Assembly: GCF_029962835.1 (NCBI RefSeq)
Contig: NC_080588.1
Location: forward strand, 46,855,001-46,919,000
Direction of reading: 5' to 3'
Length of the DNA: 64,000 nt
DNA from: Magnolia sinica
Lineage: Eukaryota > Streptophyta > Magnoliopsida > Magnoliales > Magnoliaceae
Shown piece by piece: positions 23,101-34,659 of this stretch. Numbering within the stretch: position 1 is the first letter of the stretch; each line of letters starts with the position of its first letter. The notes beneath the pieces were generated by a model that saw only the letters and a list, made by a program, of their open reading frames with translations, had not been told where the DNA came from and did no database searches. The position numbers and the translations under genes are program-made.

Positions 23101-23737
23101 TTTGATAGGGGGACTGCAACAACTCACTGCCTTACAATCCTTGGAAATTATTAATTGTCGGGAGCTGGAATATTTACCAGAGGATATGCAACACCTTACT
23201 TCCCTTCGACACCTCAATATATACAGCTGTCAGAAGTTGACATATTTGCCGGAAGGGCTACGACATGTCACAACACTGGAAGGCCTACGAATCGGTAGTC
23301 GGGGAACTGGAATGACTCTGCCGGAGTGGATAGGAAACCTGTCCTCGCTTCGACGTTTGGAGATTAACCATTGTGATAAATTGACGTGTTTGCCATCAGG
23401 GTTGCAACTCCTAACAAACCTCCAACACCTACGAATCTGCCGTTGGCCATGTCTAACAGCTCTGCCGGAGTGGATAGGAAACCTCTCATCGCTTCGATTT
23501 TTGGAAATTGAATATTGTCCTCGATTGGAGTGTTTGCCATCAGGGTTGCAACTGCTAACAAATCTCCAACGTCTAACAATCATAAGCTGTCGCCAATTAG
23601 AGAAGCGATGCGAGAAGGAGAAAGGCGAGGATTGGCACTACATATCATTAAAATTATTTAATTTGGTACCTTTTAAAATTTCTTGCATTAAATACCTCAT
23701 AACCAATTTTCAAAGGGTATTATTAGTTTTTCATTAA
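20141..23737 (+). CDS. CC-NB-ARC-LRR disease resistance protein (RGA-like NLR)
   Basis: An intronless 1198-residue intracellular immune receptor of the coiled-coil NLR class, which senses pathogen effectors and triggers defence. It has an Rx-type coiled coil (about 1-140) with a DVVYDAEDILDEF EDVID-like motif (71-83). The NB-ARC has P-loop GMGGLGKTT (202-210), RNBS-A (221-234), kinase 2 LLVLDDVW (277-284, the Trp typical of non-TIR NLRs), RNBS-B GSKIIVTTR (304-312), GLPL as CGGIPLAAKALG (366-377), RNBS-D CFAYCSIFP (425-433) and an intact MHD in KMHDLVHDL (494-502). Roughly 20-25 leucine-rich repeats follow (about 550-1155). All key nucleotide-binding residues are present and length is normal for the class. 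The first ATG begins MAEAVVSG, typical of the family. After the usual CEKEKGEDWH near the C-terminus the frame runs on for about 30 unusual hydrophobic residues. The composition is host-like and no transposon interrupts it. The recognised pathogen cannot be inferred. Confidence 0.95.
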   Translation: MAEAVVSGILQLVIGKLTLPILEQCKLFWGVDKEMENLISKLSTIEAVLADAEEQPVQSKALQNWLGKLKDVVYDAEDILDEFTNEVEAEANVETKRRKVKIGDCITKACNFFSSSNPLVSRSNMGNKIKEIGLRLDAIAEERSKFHLRGGERVSDIKGREPTDSFVIESDVYGREEDKRRVMELLINEDYIEDVMVIPIVGMGGLGKTTVAQLAYNDARVERHFDLRMWVCVSDDFDVQRLTKAILESAADNKCDLLDVDLLQRRLREKLSGKKFLLVLDDVWDENPEKWYRLKQFLRGGARGSKIIVTTRIEKVALIVGTLPPQHLQRLSDDDCWSLFKQQAFGHGRQEHPNFVMLGKEIVKKCGGIPLAAKALGSLMRFKTEEREWLFVKESDIWNLPEEENHILPALRLSYYHLPPHLKQCFAYCSIFPKDYEIEKEKLIRLWMAEGFIKSSGRSQQMEDVGGEYFNNLLWRSFFQDVQKNKDGNIVRCKMHDLVHDLACSVAKNECSIVQVRNAMSIPNISRRLLLECGDNICALTDPEPSRRANHLRTLLVLGSQYFSISHNFLVHFMFLRVLDLNCVNVTVELLVSISRLKHLRYLEFSNTEIQALPESICTLHHLQTLRLSNCYKLAELPRDMSKMTSLRHLDISEYFKLTHMPANMGELKFLQTLPIFIVGKDSGCGIRELQGLYLGGNLTIRNLENVMCAADAQEANLKNKPNLCMLYFSWGRDIDLQLKVNIEQTFEGLRPHSNLKTLTVEGYMGVRFPHWMSSSLLPNLIEVSLINCRRCEQLPPLGHLSFLKVLVIQGMDAVKSIGNHFYGSNDVTEAFPSLKRLTIRDMPNLEEWSGSNGREVLPHLVNLTVWGCPKLTTLPFLPSLKKLKLKDGNEMLLGSVANLSSLSSLYIEGFKELRSLPDWLFENHTHLSGLTIRDCSMLVSLPEHLQNLSSLRQLWIEDCNGLTSSRLQGLSSLQHLSIQGCQSLTSLIGGLQQLTALQSLEIINCRELEYLPEDMQHLTSLRHLNIYSCQKLTYLPEGLRHVTTLEGLRIGSRGTGMTLPEWIGNLSSLRRLEINHCDKLTCLPSGLQLLTNLQHLRICRWPCLTALPEWIGNLSSLRFLEIEYCPRLECLPSGLQLLTNLQRLTIISCRQLEKRCEKEKGEDWHYISLKLFNLVPFKISCIKYLITNFQRVLLVFH
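23318..23605 (+). repeat. 144-bp in-frame duplication inside the LRR region
   Basis: CTGCCGGAGTGGATAGGAAA starts at 23318 and again at 23462, and GTTTGCCATCAGGGTTGCAA at 23388 and again at 23532, so both markers give a period of 144 bp (48 codons). The two copies encode about residues 1060-1107 and 1108-1155, each with LPEWIGNLSSLR and CLPSGLQLLTNLQ, that is two leucine-rich repeats per unit. The frame is kept. The copies differ mainly at residues between the conserved leucines. Confidence 0.9.
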
Positions 23738-24417
23738 ATGAAAAAATGCCTACCTTAATGATTTATTTAATTTTAAATGTAAAACCATGTTTTTGATGTT
23801 TATTGTTGAAAGCTGTTGGTAGCAGGGTATTGGATGCTCTAGGAATTTGATAATTTTATGGAGATTCAAAAATTAAGTACTCCAAATTAGGTGGACCAAA
23901 AATAGTTCTTTCACCCACAATTAAAAACTTTTAAAGGCCACAAGTCTAAAGTCTTGTTTATTAGTAAATTTTTTAAAAAAATTACAATATTGCTCACCTT
24001 TCTTTTCTTTACAACAAAGGGAGAATAAAAGTTGTGGGGTCCATTTATTGTTTACATCCAATCCCCAAATTTGACACTAATATTATTATTAATGGGAAAA
24101 ATTGAAAAATCTAAAAAAGGGGCTTCCTAAAAAGTAAGAAAAAAATTTCAATTTAAGTGCAGCCCATCAGCTAATATGATTGACCTCATATTCACCATGG
24201 GGTGCATATGTTGGATGGTTTGGATGTTATAAATATAGTATCGAGTTTCACTACTTACTAAGAAAAAATGGGAGTATTTTCGTAATTTCATCCCTCAAAT
24301 CACCTCATAATTTTTAATTGTAGAGGCTTTATTTGGTAAAAAAATTCCCAAGTTTGCTAAAATCCCAAAAATAGAGGTCATTAGTATTTCCTGCCAAAAG
24401 GCAATTTACGTGCCCTT
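23738..24417. other. 3' flank of the NLR gene, no gene seen
   Basis: AT-rich. A polyadenylation signal for the NLR probably lies here, but no single candidate stands out. No other gene was recognised. Confidence 0.45.
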
Positions 24418-25733
24418 TGTAAGACCCTGTTTAAAAAGTTATTATTCGAATGATTTATTTTAATTAATTTATTCTTCAGGGTCTGGACCACCATGGGATC
24501 AAACACCAGAAATTCAGGAGCTCATGAAATAATTATCTAAAAGCACCTTGAACCATGGTTAAGTTACACTGAAATGTCAATTAAATCTAAGGTAATTAAC
24601 TTTAAATTATTTTTAAAATATATTGGTGTAAGTCACTAAGGCCTAGCTCTGATAAAAATAAAATTTTAAATGGAAAAATAATTTTATTTTTTTTAATTTT
24701 TACTGTTTTGGGAAGGACTAATTAGAACCTAATCTAGAGCATCTCAATCTGGAAAAAAAAACCAAAAAAACCAAAATTCCTTTTATCGTGCGATAACACT
24801 GGTTTGGATACCACAAAATAAGTTACTTTTTCTATTAAACATATTTTAACAAAATAATTTGGTTTAGATTAGTTATAAAACTTTTTTCTTAAAATCACTT
24901 AATCACTTATTTAGTTTTTAGGTTTTCTACTTTTCATGTTACTGAAAACACCGGATAACGAAAGAAAAATTGTAATTGTTGTTAACCAAACATACTTATT
25001 GTTAATTATGTCCAAATACTAAGGGAAATTGGAATGACCTAATGAAAAAGTGAATTTATTAAAAATTGGAAATGTGGAAATCGGCTTTGGAAGAAAAGGA
25101 AAAGCTCTTTTTTAGGAAAACTGTGAAAAGTATTTTCCCGTTATTTATTTCGGGTGGAAAAATACTCAGCATTTTCCACTTATTTTTGGAAAATAAACGG
25201 GCGGCCTACCTTTTATGGACATCCAATTTTTTGGTAGTGTTGTTGGTTTGGTTGTTTTATGGTTTGTATTGTTTCCAGACATTTAAACACCACACATTGT
25301 AAAACCTAAATTAAAGGGCCTACCAAACAGCCATTTTACCTTGTGGGAGACCAAAACTTTTAACCAAAAATCGGCCATCTCTTATTAGGTGGTGAAAGCA
25401 CTGGAAGGAACAAAGATACTAGAAAATTTCCAATTTTTGTTAAAAACTTACTACTGGTGGAGGTGGTTAGCAAAACTCATTTGCAATGGTGTTTTTTTTT
25501 TTTTTCTCCTTCTCTCCTTTCTTCCCCTTTTTCTTTTCTTGATATTTAACCTACGCACCTCTTGAAATCTTCTTTCTCCTTCTTCTCTTTTCCTTTTCTC
25601 TTTTTTCTCTCCTTTTTCCTTCTAAATTTGGTTTTCATCCACATGGGGAATGGGAAGCCAATTGGGCAAGCCTTATAAAATTATTTGTGTTTTTCATTGG
25701 TTAAAATTCAAATTTCACTTTTTTTTTATTTTT

Positions 25734-25770
<37 letters not shown>

Positions 25771-26519
25771 TTCCCAAATTTTTTTTTAAATTTTAATTTT
25801 TATTTTGGGCAAAACACAAACCAAAACCCCATCCCTTAGTTTAATTGTTTTGTTTATTTAGATGATTTTAAATTTGTGGTTTGCAAAAGTGCAGATTTAT
25901 TTTATTTTTCCCCTGCCTTTGTGGGAAAAAGTGTTTTTTTTAAAAAGGTAAATGGTTAGGGAGAGATTGTAGGATACAAATATTTAATTTTCCCTTTAAT
26001 TTAATTAAAAAAAATAAATTTTGGAATTTGGAAAAGCGAAACGTTTCAAAATTGATTTTTAAAATGGTTTAATTATTTATCATATTCTATTTTTGGCAAG
26101 ATTTTTTAAACCATTGATATTTTTTGTCTTTTTGTTATTTTCTTTGTTTGCAAGGGTTTTAGTAAGCCTGTATTTTGTTTCTTTTGCTTTTCTTTGTTTC
26201 AGGATTTTTCATATTTTTATAAGATAGACAAAAATGAATTTTTTTGATTCATTGGAATTTTTTTGTTATTTTTTGGTTTTTGGATTAAAAAAAATTGCTT
26301 GAATGAAGTTAATCTCAATTCAACCATTAATAAATTTAAAAATAATTTTAAATAACAAAAAAATGGATTTAAAACAATAAATTTTAATTGATTTTTATTG
26401 GGTTAAAACCCGCTTTGATAATGTGTTTACATCCATTCACGCAAATAATGTTAAAACAAGTTTTCCAAAACCCCATTCGGATATTAATGTGGGCCATGGT
26501 TCAAAACGGGACGGTGACA
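24418..26519. mobile_element. Possible solo LTR of a Ty3/gypsy element
   Basis: The stretch starts TGTAAGACCCTG and ends CAAAACGGGACGGTGACA, ends that I associate with long Ty3/gypsy LTRs. It is non-coding and very rich in homopolymers, including about 30 T at 25736-25765. The five bases on either side (CCCTT and ATGAT) do not match, so no target-site duplication supports it, and no internal region or partner LTR was seen. A fossil if real. Confidence 0.35.
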
Positions 26520-27315
26520 ATGATTAATTTAAAATCATTTAGACCACTTTGAGGTTTTTGGTTTTTGTGGAAAAGGAAAAAAACAAGAGGGAATCAGATA
26601 AGTTAATTTTTCATTTAGCTAAACTTGAAAGTGGTTTTTGGAAAAAGGGAAGGGAAAAAAACTAGATGATAGATAAGGAGGATTTTTCTCCTTTTCTCTA
26701 GACTATGGTGCCCTTGTGGCAATCTAGTTGATTGTAAGCTCAGATCTCACATGCATTTGTCATATTGGAACATACAATGGCATATACATGAGCAGGGGAC
26801 TACATGAGTGAGGAATAGCAAACCTCTGTCTACAATGTATTCTGTCTTGTATATTTTGTGACGAAGGCAACATGCTTGTGGGGCCCTATGGATCCACAAG
26901 CAAGCACACATGCTAACATGGCACATATGTAATATTCAAGCTTTCCAGGAAGTGAGGGATGCTATTTTATCTTCTGGCCAAATAATCAATCTGGTCCACT
27001 CGGGTGGGCCACAATGTAAAACAAATAGAGGGCTAAAACATCCTGATGTATAGACTGGCATGGCTTTTGGGCTAGGGCACCTACTTGGTGGAGATCACAT
27101 GATGGAAGGCCTGGATGTCTAAAACATGCTCTGGATTTGCACACGTCTTTGCACATAGATGTGCTTGGCTCTACGCATGGGATTAACTAACCTCTTATCA
27201 TAACTCCCTACAATCAATGCAAATAAATAGAACCAAAATACACGTCCGCATTACCTGAGTTCTTATTTAGAGGTTTGCTAAGTGTGTGTGCCAGGGGGCC
27301 CAGCTACATGTCATC
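26520..27315. other. Intergenic, no gene seen
   Basis: No domain-bearing frame, no tRNA-like fold and no clear element. Ordinary repeat-flavoured non-coding sequence. Confidence 0.4.
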
Positions 27316-27620
27316 TGTTGTATTTATTTTAGAATACATATTAAGTAGCTATTCAAGTCTGAGATATTAACTGTTATGCTAGTTACAATTAATCAAATGG
27401 GTTTTATGTGCTATACTTATGTTCAAGGAATTGATCTGCCATTGTATTTTGCTGTTTGGTTGGGTATCACTCCATTTACTTTCTTGTTCATACTCAAAAT
27501 TTTACAATGCCAAACAGCTGGGACAGGAATACTAAGTTCGATGGGCCGTTGCCAAATAACAGGTTTCAAGAACTCAGGGGATTCCACAAAAGGGATTTTC
27601 ATTTGGATGGCAGAATGGAT
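27316..27620. repeat. Partial copy of the unit A/B repeat
   Basis: Matches 1040-1320 and 6090-6350: TGTATTTATTTTAGAAT, TTATGCTAGTTACAA, TTATGTTCAAGGAAT, CTGTTTGG-TGGGTATC and GGAATACTAAGTTCGATGGG-like words occur in the same order. Diverged by roughly a fifth by eye. The open frames through it are not conserved in the other copies. Confidence 0.6.
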
Positions 27621-27636
27621 GTCTTGTTCAAAATAT

Positions 27637-28110
27637 AGTTTAAAATCCCAAAAACTTGACTCGACTCGATGCTCAATCAGTTCAGGTTGACACGAGGACT
27701 CGGACCCAACTTGACTCAATATTTAATAATTATAAAATAAAAAATCAAGATTAATTGGTAGTAAAAAAAATATTTACATATAGTATATAAGTAACATAAA
27801 ATAGGAAAACAAACAGTAAGATACTGAATAGGATGAGGGTTAAGGGAGGGCAAGTGACTGATTCTCACCAGCCCATCTACACACACACACACACACACAT
27901 ATTTATTAATTTACCCTTTACCAAAGTAAGTGACTCTGTTTGAGTCACCGTGAGTCGTGTTGAGTCAGCTGAGTCGGCGGATTGACTCGATGGGTTTCTC
28001 CGAGTTGGACCCAAGCCACTTCTAGAACTGAGTTTCTGTTGACCCAGTTCAATATCTTGCCAAGTCAATAGGCCGAGTTTTTATTTGAGTTAGTGAGTTT
28101 TAGAACTGAT
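27637..28110. repeat. GACTCG-rich inverted element with a CA microsatellite
   Basis: The left part (27655-27720: TTGACTCGACTCGATGC, GGACTCGGACCCAACTTG) and the right part (27940-28080: GTTGAGTCAGCTGAGTC, GAGTTGGACCCAAGCC) are loosely inverted relative to one another. A (CA)10 tract sits between them at 27879-27899. The edges carry AGTTTAAAAT-like and GAGTTTTAGAACTG words similar to the element at 45772-46047. Non-coding, MITE-like. Confidence 0.45.
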
Positions 28111-31100
28111 GCTATTTGTCACTTGGGTTTGTTTTGTGAGAAAAATGGTCATACTCTAGTATGTGTGTGATGGTTATTATGCATGTATGATTCAAAATCA
28201 AACCATCCAAACTGTATGCCCTACTTTAGATGTGTGATAAACCATAAGCTATATGGAACTGATGTCTGATTTCCTAAGTGGCTGGTTGGTGGGTATCTAA
28301 TGCACAATTAAAATGGAAAAAAAAAAACTAGTCAATTTGGCATGTGGGCCTTGATCAACATCAAATACATGCATGGTTTTTGTTGTTTGTTAACAGAGGT
28401 TTCATGCTTGGCTGACATCTTTATACTTTCTTCTTCACAACTAGTTACATTTTTTAGCCATAGTGTTGCATGAATTATGAATTATCATTTAACATATCTA
28501 CTATACTACTTTGAATTTATGAAAGGGCTAGTCGTTAGCATTATCTGACTTTGGTTATGATGGTACATGTCTAATGAATATTTCCAACATGATAACACGA
28601 TCTTACCCTTTGTCAAGCCCTCTGCCCCATTCATCTAATTGTCTCTCATCCCAACTGATATATTCTTATTTCTTTTGCAAGATAGCTTGAATTTTGTTAA
28701 AGAAAGAACCAAGCTATAAACTGGGCACGCAGCTTAAGGGAGGGGAAAGGAGTGGATGATCAGGAGGGACCCCTGAACTAGTGTTGATGTACATGACAGT
28801 CCATAAATGTAAGTGAGCTGCATCATTCTTCCATGAAGCTTTCCTCTCCTCCCATTCATAACAATAAAGGCAAAATGAACAATGCGAAAGGTTAGTCTGC
28901 TCCTAAAATTCCTTTTTCTTTCACAAGATTTTTTCATAGATACGTCGACACAATTTTGTTGTATTGCTTTTGATGGGCCATAACTTTTCACTTAAATAAG
29001 GTTAAATGTCTTATTATTTCATTCTTTTCCCTTGTTTATGCAGTTGATTTCTTAGCCAGTCATCATTTGCAAAATATCACAAGTTGATAATACAAGGAAT
29101 TCTAAGTGGACTTGCTCATGTGTGGTGGATGTAGGTTGGTCGTAGCTCGCCTGCCAACTTAGGGTATATGTTATAGACATGAGCATTCATCTGGTAGGGA
29201 ACACTATCATCAAGCCCTAACACAAACATAAGGCTGGTCAACTCACTGGATAAGACGTGCAACATTGAATATGGACCATTGGTCATTTTTATCCATGGTT
29301 CAATTTTCTCATACAAGTGTGGCCCACTTATTGAGTAGACTAGTATGATTTTTGGGCTTGAGCATTAGCATAGTGTGCCTTCACCTGTCATGTTCTGCTA
29401 CCTGTACACCTCAAGCAGTGTTCATCTAATTATATTCATTGTATGGGCTGTTTATGAAACATAATACAGATACATGTTTGCTAGGTGTTTCTATATCAAG
29501 CTGAGCAAGCCTTACATTGGAAAATGAGAAAGGAAACATGCATGGAACTCAACAGAGGATATTTCCCTGTAAACAGAAAAAATAACAAGAAGTTGGTCAC
29601 TCCTTTGTTATATTTATTCCAAAAAAAAAAAAAGAAGAAAAAAGAGAAGGTTCCCCTGTTTTGAGTGCAAGAAGCACACTAGCACCCTTGGTACAGTCAT
29701 GGTTCTCCTTATCTTTTCTACAATGTTTTTGAACATTAGATTTTAATCTTACCTTTTACATTCCATCAGAGTGCTATATTTTGCTTTATTCACGTGTAAG
29801 AAGTCTATGACAAAAATTGGCATTCTTTTCTTGTATTTTTCTTTATTATGAGGTTACTTAGTTTCCCAAAATGTGTTTTGGTTGAATTTGGCTGATGAAG
29901 TAAATGAGGCATTGTATACGCAGGTGATAATAAACAAAAACTATGACATGATGTTGGTGAGCTACATCAGGCATCCATCTCTCTGTTCTAATACTAAAGG
30001 AATGGGCCAAAAGAGGGAAGCAATGATTGACTGAGGATAGCTAGCATCCCCACGATGGAGTATGACCATAGAAAGATCTTTCCACATTGAAGAAAGCTTT
30101 CTTGACTTGCATTGGGTAACGATTGCATTCTACCTTCATCTTTTTCTCCTATTCTCATATTCCATGCTTGGTTTCAATTGGAGCATTAATACTAGGAACT
30201 TCCATTTGAATTGCATTTTTTAATGACATATGTAGGTTCTCTTATATATATCTAATATTAAACTGACTCACCAAGTTGTTCAAGTGTTGATATATTATCA
30301 TGCAGGAACCGGACACTTAGAATGCCTTAGATGAGAAGCAACAATAGCTGGTGAATGCCAACACTAAGGATGGAAGCGTCTATGAACAAGTAAGAAAGCT
30401 TATTTGTACATGAAAAGTTGAATCTAATTAATGCTTCTTACATTGGTATGACAATGTTGCCCACACCCAATGTGAGTTGTAACCAAAATAAAATGCTTGT
30501 TATATATGTTCAACAGGCCTGTTTCCTTTACCATTTTTATGGGTTTGTAGAACTCAACAACATGTCGCAATCTCCTTTTTTGATATTTAATCATTTCCTT
30601 TTTTCAGTTGGCATCCATCCATTGAAAATTCACAAGTTTCCAAGTTCAGTTATTTGCTGGAAGTGTCTTCTGGCAAGGCCATATGGATTTCGGTTGGCAC
30701 TTTTTAAGTAAATAAAACATAGAGAAATGCAAGGGATTTGGCAGGCAGCAAAGGGCATAGATTCAAGTAGAATTGCAAGATCCAAATTTCATTAGGTGGG
30801 GAAGCTATAAACATGCATTGTCCCTTCACTGGATCTGCTATCGGTAACAATGGAGATAAATGCCACCGTACAATGCAGTTGAATTTTTACCAGGGATGAA
30901 GGTGGCCCCCATAGATCATGGAAGATCTTGCAACTTTGTACTGCCCCATTTCCAAAACTCTCCACTTCAAACAAGGGAAATGATTTATTAAGCATTTTGT
31001 ATTTGTCCTTTGTGGTGATTTGATCTTCTGATCGACATAAGCGAAATAAAATGCCACAAAGTTCCTTTTTATCAGTAAGAAATTTACTTAAAGCAATTGA

Positions 31101-32353
31101 AAAGACAATGTCATTTACTTGGAATATATTCCATGGAAGACTTTAGCATAAGAAACAAATTGTGCTTTTTTTTTTTTTTTGGGTTACTTTTAGTCCACCC
31201 ATGTATACACCACTCCATTTACCACCCCCTAATTGATACCAAGTCAAGTTTAAACAGGATCTCCATCCAAATTGTGATTTGGGCATCCTGGAAAATCATG
31301 AAAATAGAGTTTATTTCAGCCTATGGAAATTATTAAATTTTTTTTTTTTTCCAATAAAGTTTTAGTTCTAATTCTACTAAACTTATTACTTGTCAAAGGT
31401 TGCCTTTTTTTTTAATCAAATCAAGGGGACCTCTCAATATCCTATAAGACACATCTAGAAGGCCCCATCATGGGATGGTCCATGGGCCTTTATCTGAAGA
31501 AATCACTCATCCAACAAAAATGGGCAATTGCAACCAACAGTCTGCAACGTACAGAACAGTTATCCAATGGTGAAGATTTTTGGGTATCTCCCATCCACCG
31601 TGGGGCCCACCAATGTAAAATTAACTCAGGAGAATCTCGGATCCTTAGCTTGTAGAAGTGGCGCCCATGGCTTGGTGATCCAAAACCATTTGTTTATTGG
31701 GCCCCACCATGGAAGTGTCCTTCAAGATCTTGACTAGTTATAGGGAAACTTTTTTTTTTTTTTTTTCCATATAAAAGTTTTAGTGTCTACCAATAATCTA
31801 TCTCCCACACTTCCTAACGGGGTTGATGACTTAATTTGCTAATGGGTTCTGCCTTTTTGTCATTTTTGAGAAATGCCAATGAAAATTTTGACTCCCATGC
31901 TAAAGAGGAAGTTCAGAAAGCTCCAATTTGAGCTAGAATACATTTTCCTGTTTCATATGTATATGGTGTTTGGAACCAAGAGAGAATATATGTTTTAAAA
32001 ACATAGGAACCAAGAGAGAATATACGTTTTAAAAACATACTCTTATTGACACACATTATTAAATGCCATGGAAGAGAAGTTTCTTTACTTTTTGGTAAAA
32101 TGTTTGTTGATGAAATATCATGCTCTCTCCTCCACACACACACACGCACAAAAACACAATATGCACGCTGATGTGGTGATAACTGTGGATGCCTATTAGC
32201 TTGTGTTTTTATTAGGATATCTATTCTTGGTTCGGTGTTGACCTTATATAAGTTGTTTCTAATAAAATAACTTTCATATGTCATTATACGTCTGTACAGA
32301 CATGTGGGAGTGGGGGTTTTCCAGAACCTTGTTTCTACTTATTTCATTGTCCC

Positions 32354-32384
<31 letters not shown>

Positions 32385-34659
32385 CACTGCTGTCCATGTC
32401 CAAAATAGGTATACATATGTATGTCAACGTTGCAGTGTCGCAACATTGCTTTTCGGTTACATTGACTGCCCCTCTTTAAATCCTGTATTGTTTAATGGAA
32501 CGCTTTACTCTTTTTACTCTTTTAGGCTTGTCTTCTATCGGTGATTTGAGTAGTCCCTAAAAGAAATTTGGGGATTGAGTACCTGAGAAAGTGAAAAAAG
32601 GTGACATGTTTATCGGAAAGTATGGGAAGGAGATGGGGAAAAAGGGTGAGGAGAAGAGGGATACAGTAGAAGGAGATGGGGTAAGAACTCCCATTAACTG
32701 CGTTATGAAAAGACAAGGACCTCTAGCAATGAAATAGAGTTATTACACTTGATTTAGAAGTTAGGTGATAGGCTCATTGCTCATATTGGAAAGTTGAGAC
32801 AATAGCCACAGGCTTAACAAGGCGTGTGATGAAATGGAGTTGACCAATTTTTTTTTCAAATGAGACAATTCTATTAAAAACATGCATTTTTCCATTCATC
32901 AGTTGACCACATTTATGTGAAAATGATGTTAAAAATCGAAAATGATAACCAATGGTAATGAGTGGACCACTAATTCCCATGTTAGTATGAAACTTTTACA
33001 TAGGAATTTACCAAGGGGTAGATGAGAATGGAATGGATTCAATCATATCTAACTCACACATGAGACCCTTATTTTTGCCCTTAGAATCATCCAAAGAAGG
33101 CAACTCCTTCAAATTAAAATTTTAACTTGCTTATTTTCAATCCTATGTTTATTAATTTAGAAAGACAAAGCCAAAGAAGGGTTGTTCTGGAATGACTCTG
33201 TGTATTGAAACATAACTTACTAAAGGCCAGAACAATTTGCACATTGTTGGGGATTTCGAAACGGAACTTTTGAAGAAATGGCCAGATAAATATGTTGGGT
33301 GGATTTTTAAATAGTAAGTTTCTTGGCTTCAAATTTTCTTGTTTGTGTTTTATTTCATGATAAAGCAACATTGTACCCATTTTGTTGGAAAGGTTTTTAC
33401 TGACCAATTTTGATTGGATGAGAACAGTTAATGGCTTTGTAAAGATTAATAAATATAATATTTGCAGGTTTAACCAGCCAGGAAATTAATAAGCAGCCCA
33501 ATTAGAAATGGAAAATCTTGATGAAATCTCTTTTTCAATCAAGAACACTGGAATTTCTTTCTTTGTTTTCAAATTTATAATTTGAAAAAATGAGAACTAC
33601 AAACTAAAACCTCAAATTGCGTAACACTTCTTTATTTAATTTTAAAAAGAGAAAACAATATAAAATCATCATTCCTTCCCATCGAGGCTACAGGATCTAT
33701 TGGTTTTCATTTTATAGTACCTCAAACAGTAATATTAATATGAGTGGATTTTTTCCACTACCTCAGCAATTTTAACCTCATAATTGGGGTTATGATAACA
33801 TGTTTCAATTGTCAAATTATTTTTTAATTTATGAATTGATAATTCAACAATTTGGAGTAAAATATTTAACCAAGGTTATGTTTGTTGCAGAATGCCCATT
33901 TAATTTAATACATGAATTTGATCTCCTCTCCTATCATAATACAATTTTGCATTCCAGCAAAAATTCTATGAACGTTGCCAAATTATCCAATACAAAGTTG
34001 GATTGGAACCTACGGGTACCTTTCACCCTTCATGTTCAAGTTTTGAAAAGGGGGACCAAGTAAAGGAAGGGCTACTTTGAATTGAGGTGTGGCTTAGCTT
34101 TGGGTGGCCCACTGCAAGGACAAGATAAGAACCACCCTTGTGCCCCTAATTTGGGTGATTTACAAAACAAACTGTGGATTAGGACCAGCATCACCACCTA
34201 TTTTGTGGGTGAAATTACAAAAATTGAGATAGGGAAAGCTCCCTTTTCCTGTTGAATGTGATATTTAACAGTTTGTATAAAATCTTATTTTCACACCCAT
34301 TTTTAAGGTTTATGGACAAGGTTTTAATTGAAGATATTTAACAGTTGCCCACCAAGGGCTGATAAATTGACAACCAGTGATCCACCCATAGCCATCAGGC
34401 CTAATCAACAGTAGATTGAAAAAGCAGGAAATTAAAATGAACCAATGGCCCTCAAATTTTTCAAGGGTGGGCAAATCCCTTTGTTCGGGTTCCAGTGAGA
34501 TGGTGTTTTCATTTTTGCAATTTTATCCTTATGCTTTAAGTGGCAGAAAAGCAAATCATTTGCTACTGTTTGTAGCTTATCCTTTGTTATTTAGAAGGAA
34601 AACATAAATGGATTTTAATAAAAAAAAATTTATTTATTTTAGTGCATAAAAACAGACTT
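28111..34659. other. Long non-coding stretch, no gene recognised
   Basis: No frame above about 125 codons and no protein domain was recognised on either strand. It contains an A-tract of about 27 bases (32354-32380), a CA-rich stretch near 32132-32155 and a MITE-like GGGGCCCACC segment at about 31430-31740. A 40-base near-repeat occurs at about 31976-32040 (CCAAGAGAGAATATA and GTTTTAAAAACATA, each twice). Splice-like AG and GT sites bound short segments (for example near 30307-30390), but these have stops in every frame. Confidence 0.4.

Noticed and set aside
23230-23583. Minus-strand repeated open frame inside the LRR region
   Set aside because: Its internal repetition is the mirror of the 144-bp LRR duplication; it is a shadow of the real gene.
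30307-30392. Exon-like segment between TGCAG and GTAAG
   Set aside because: All three forward frames contain stops and no partner exons with a shared frame were found.
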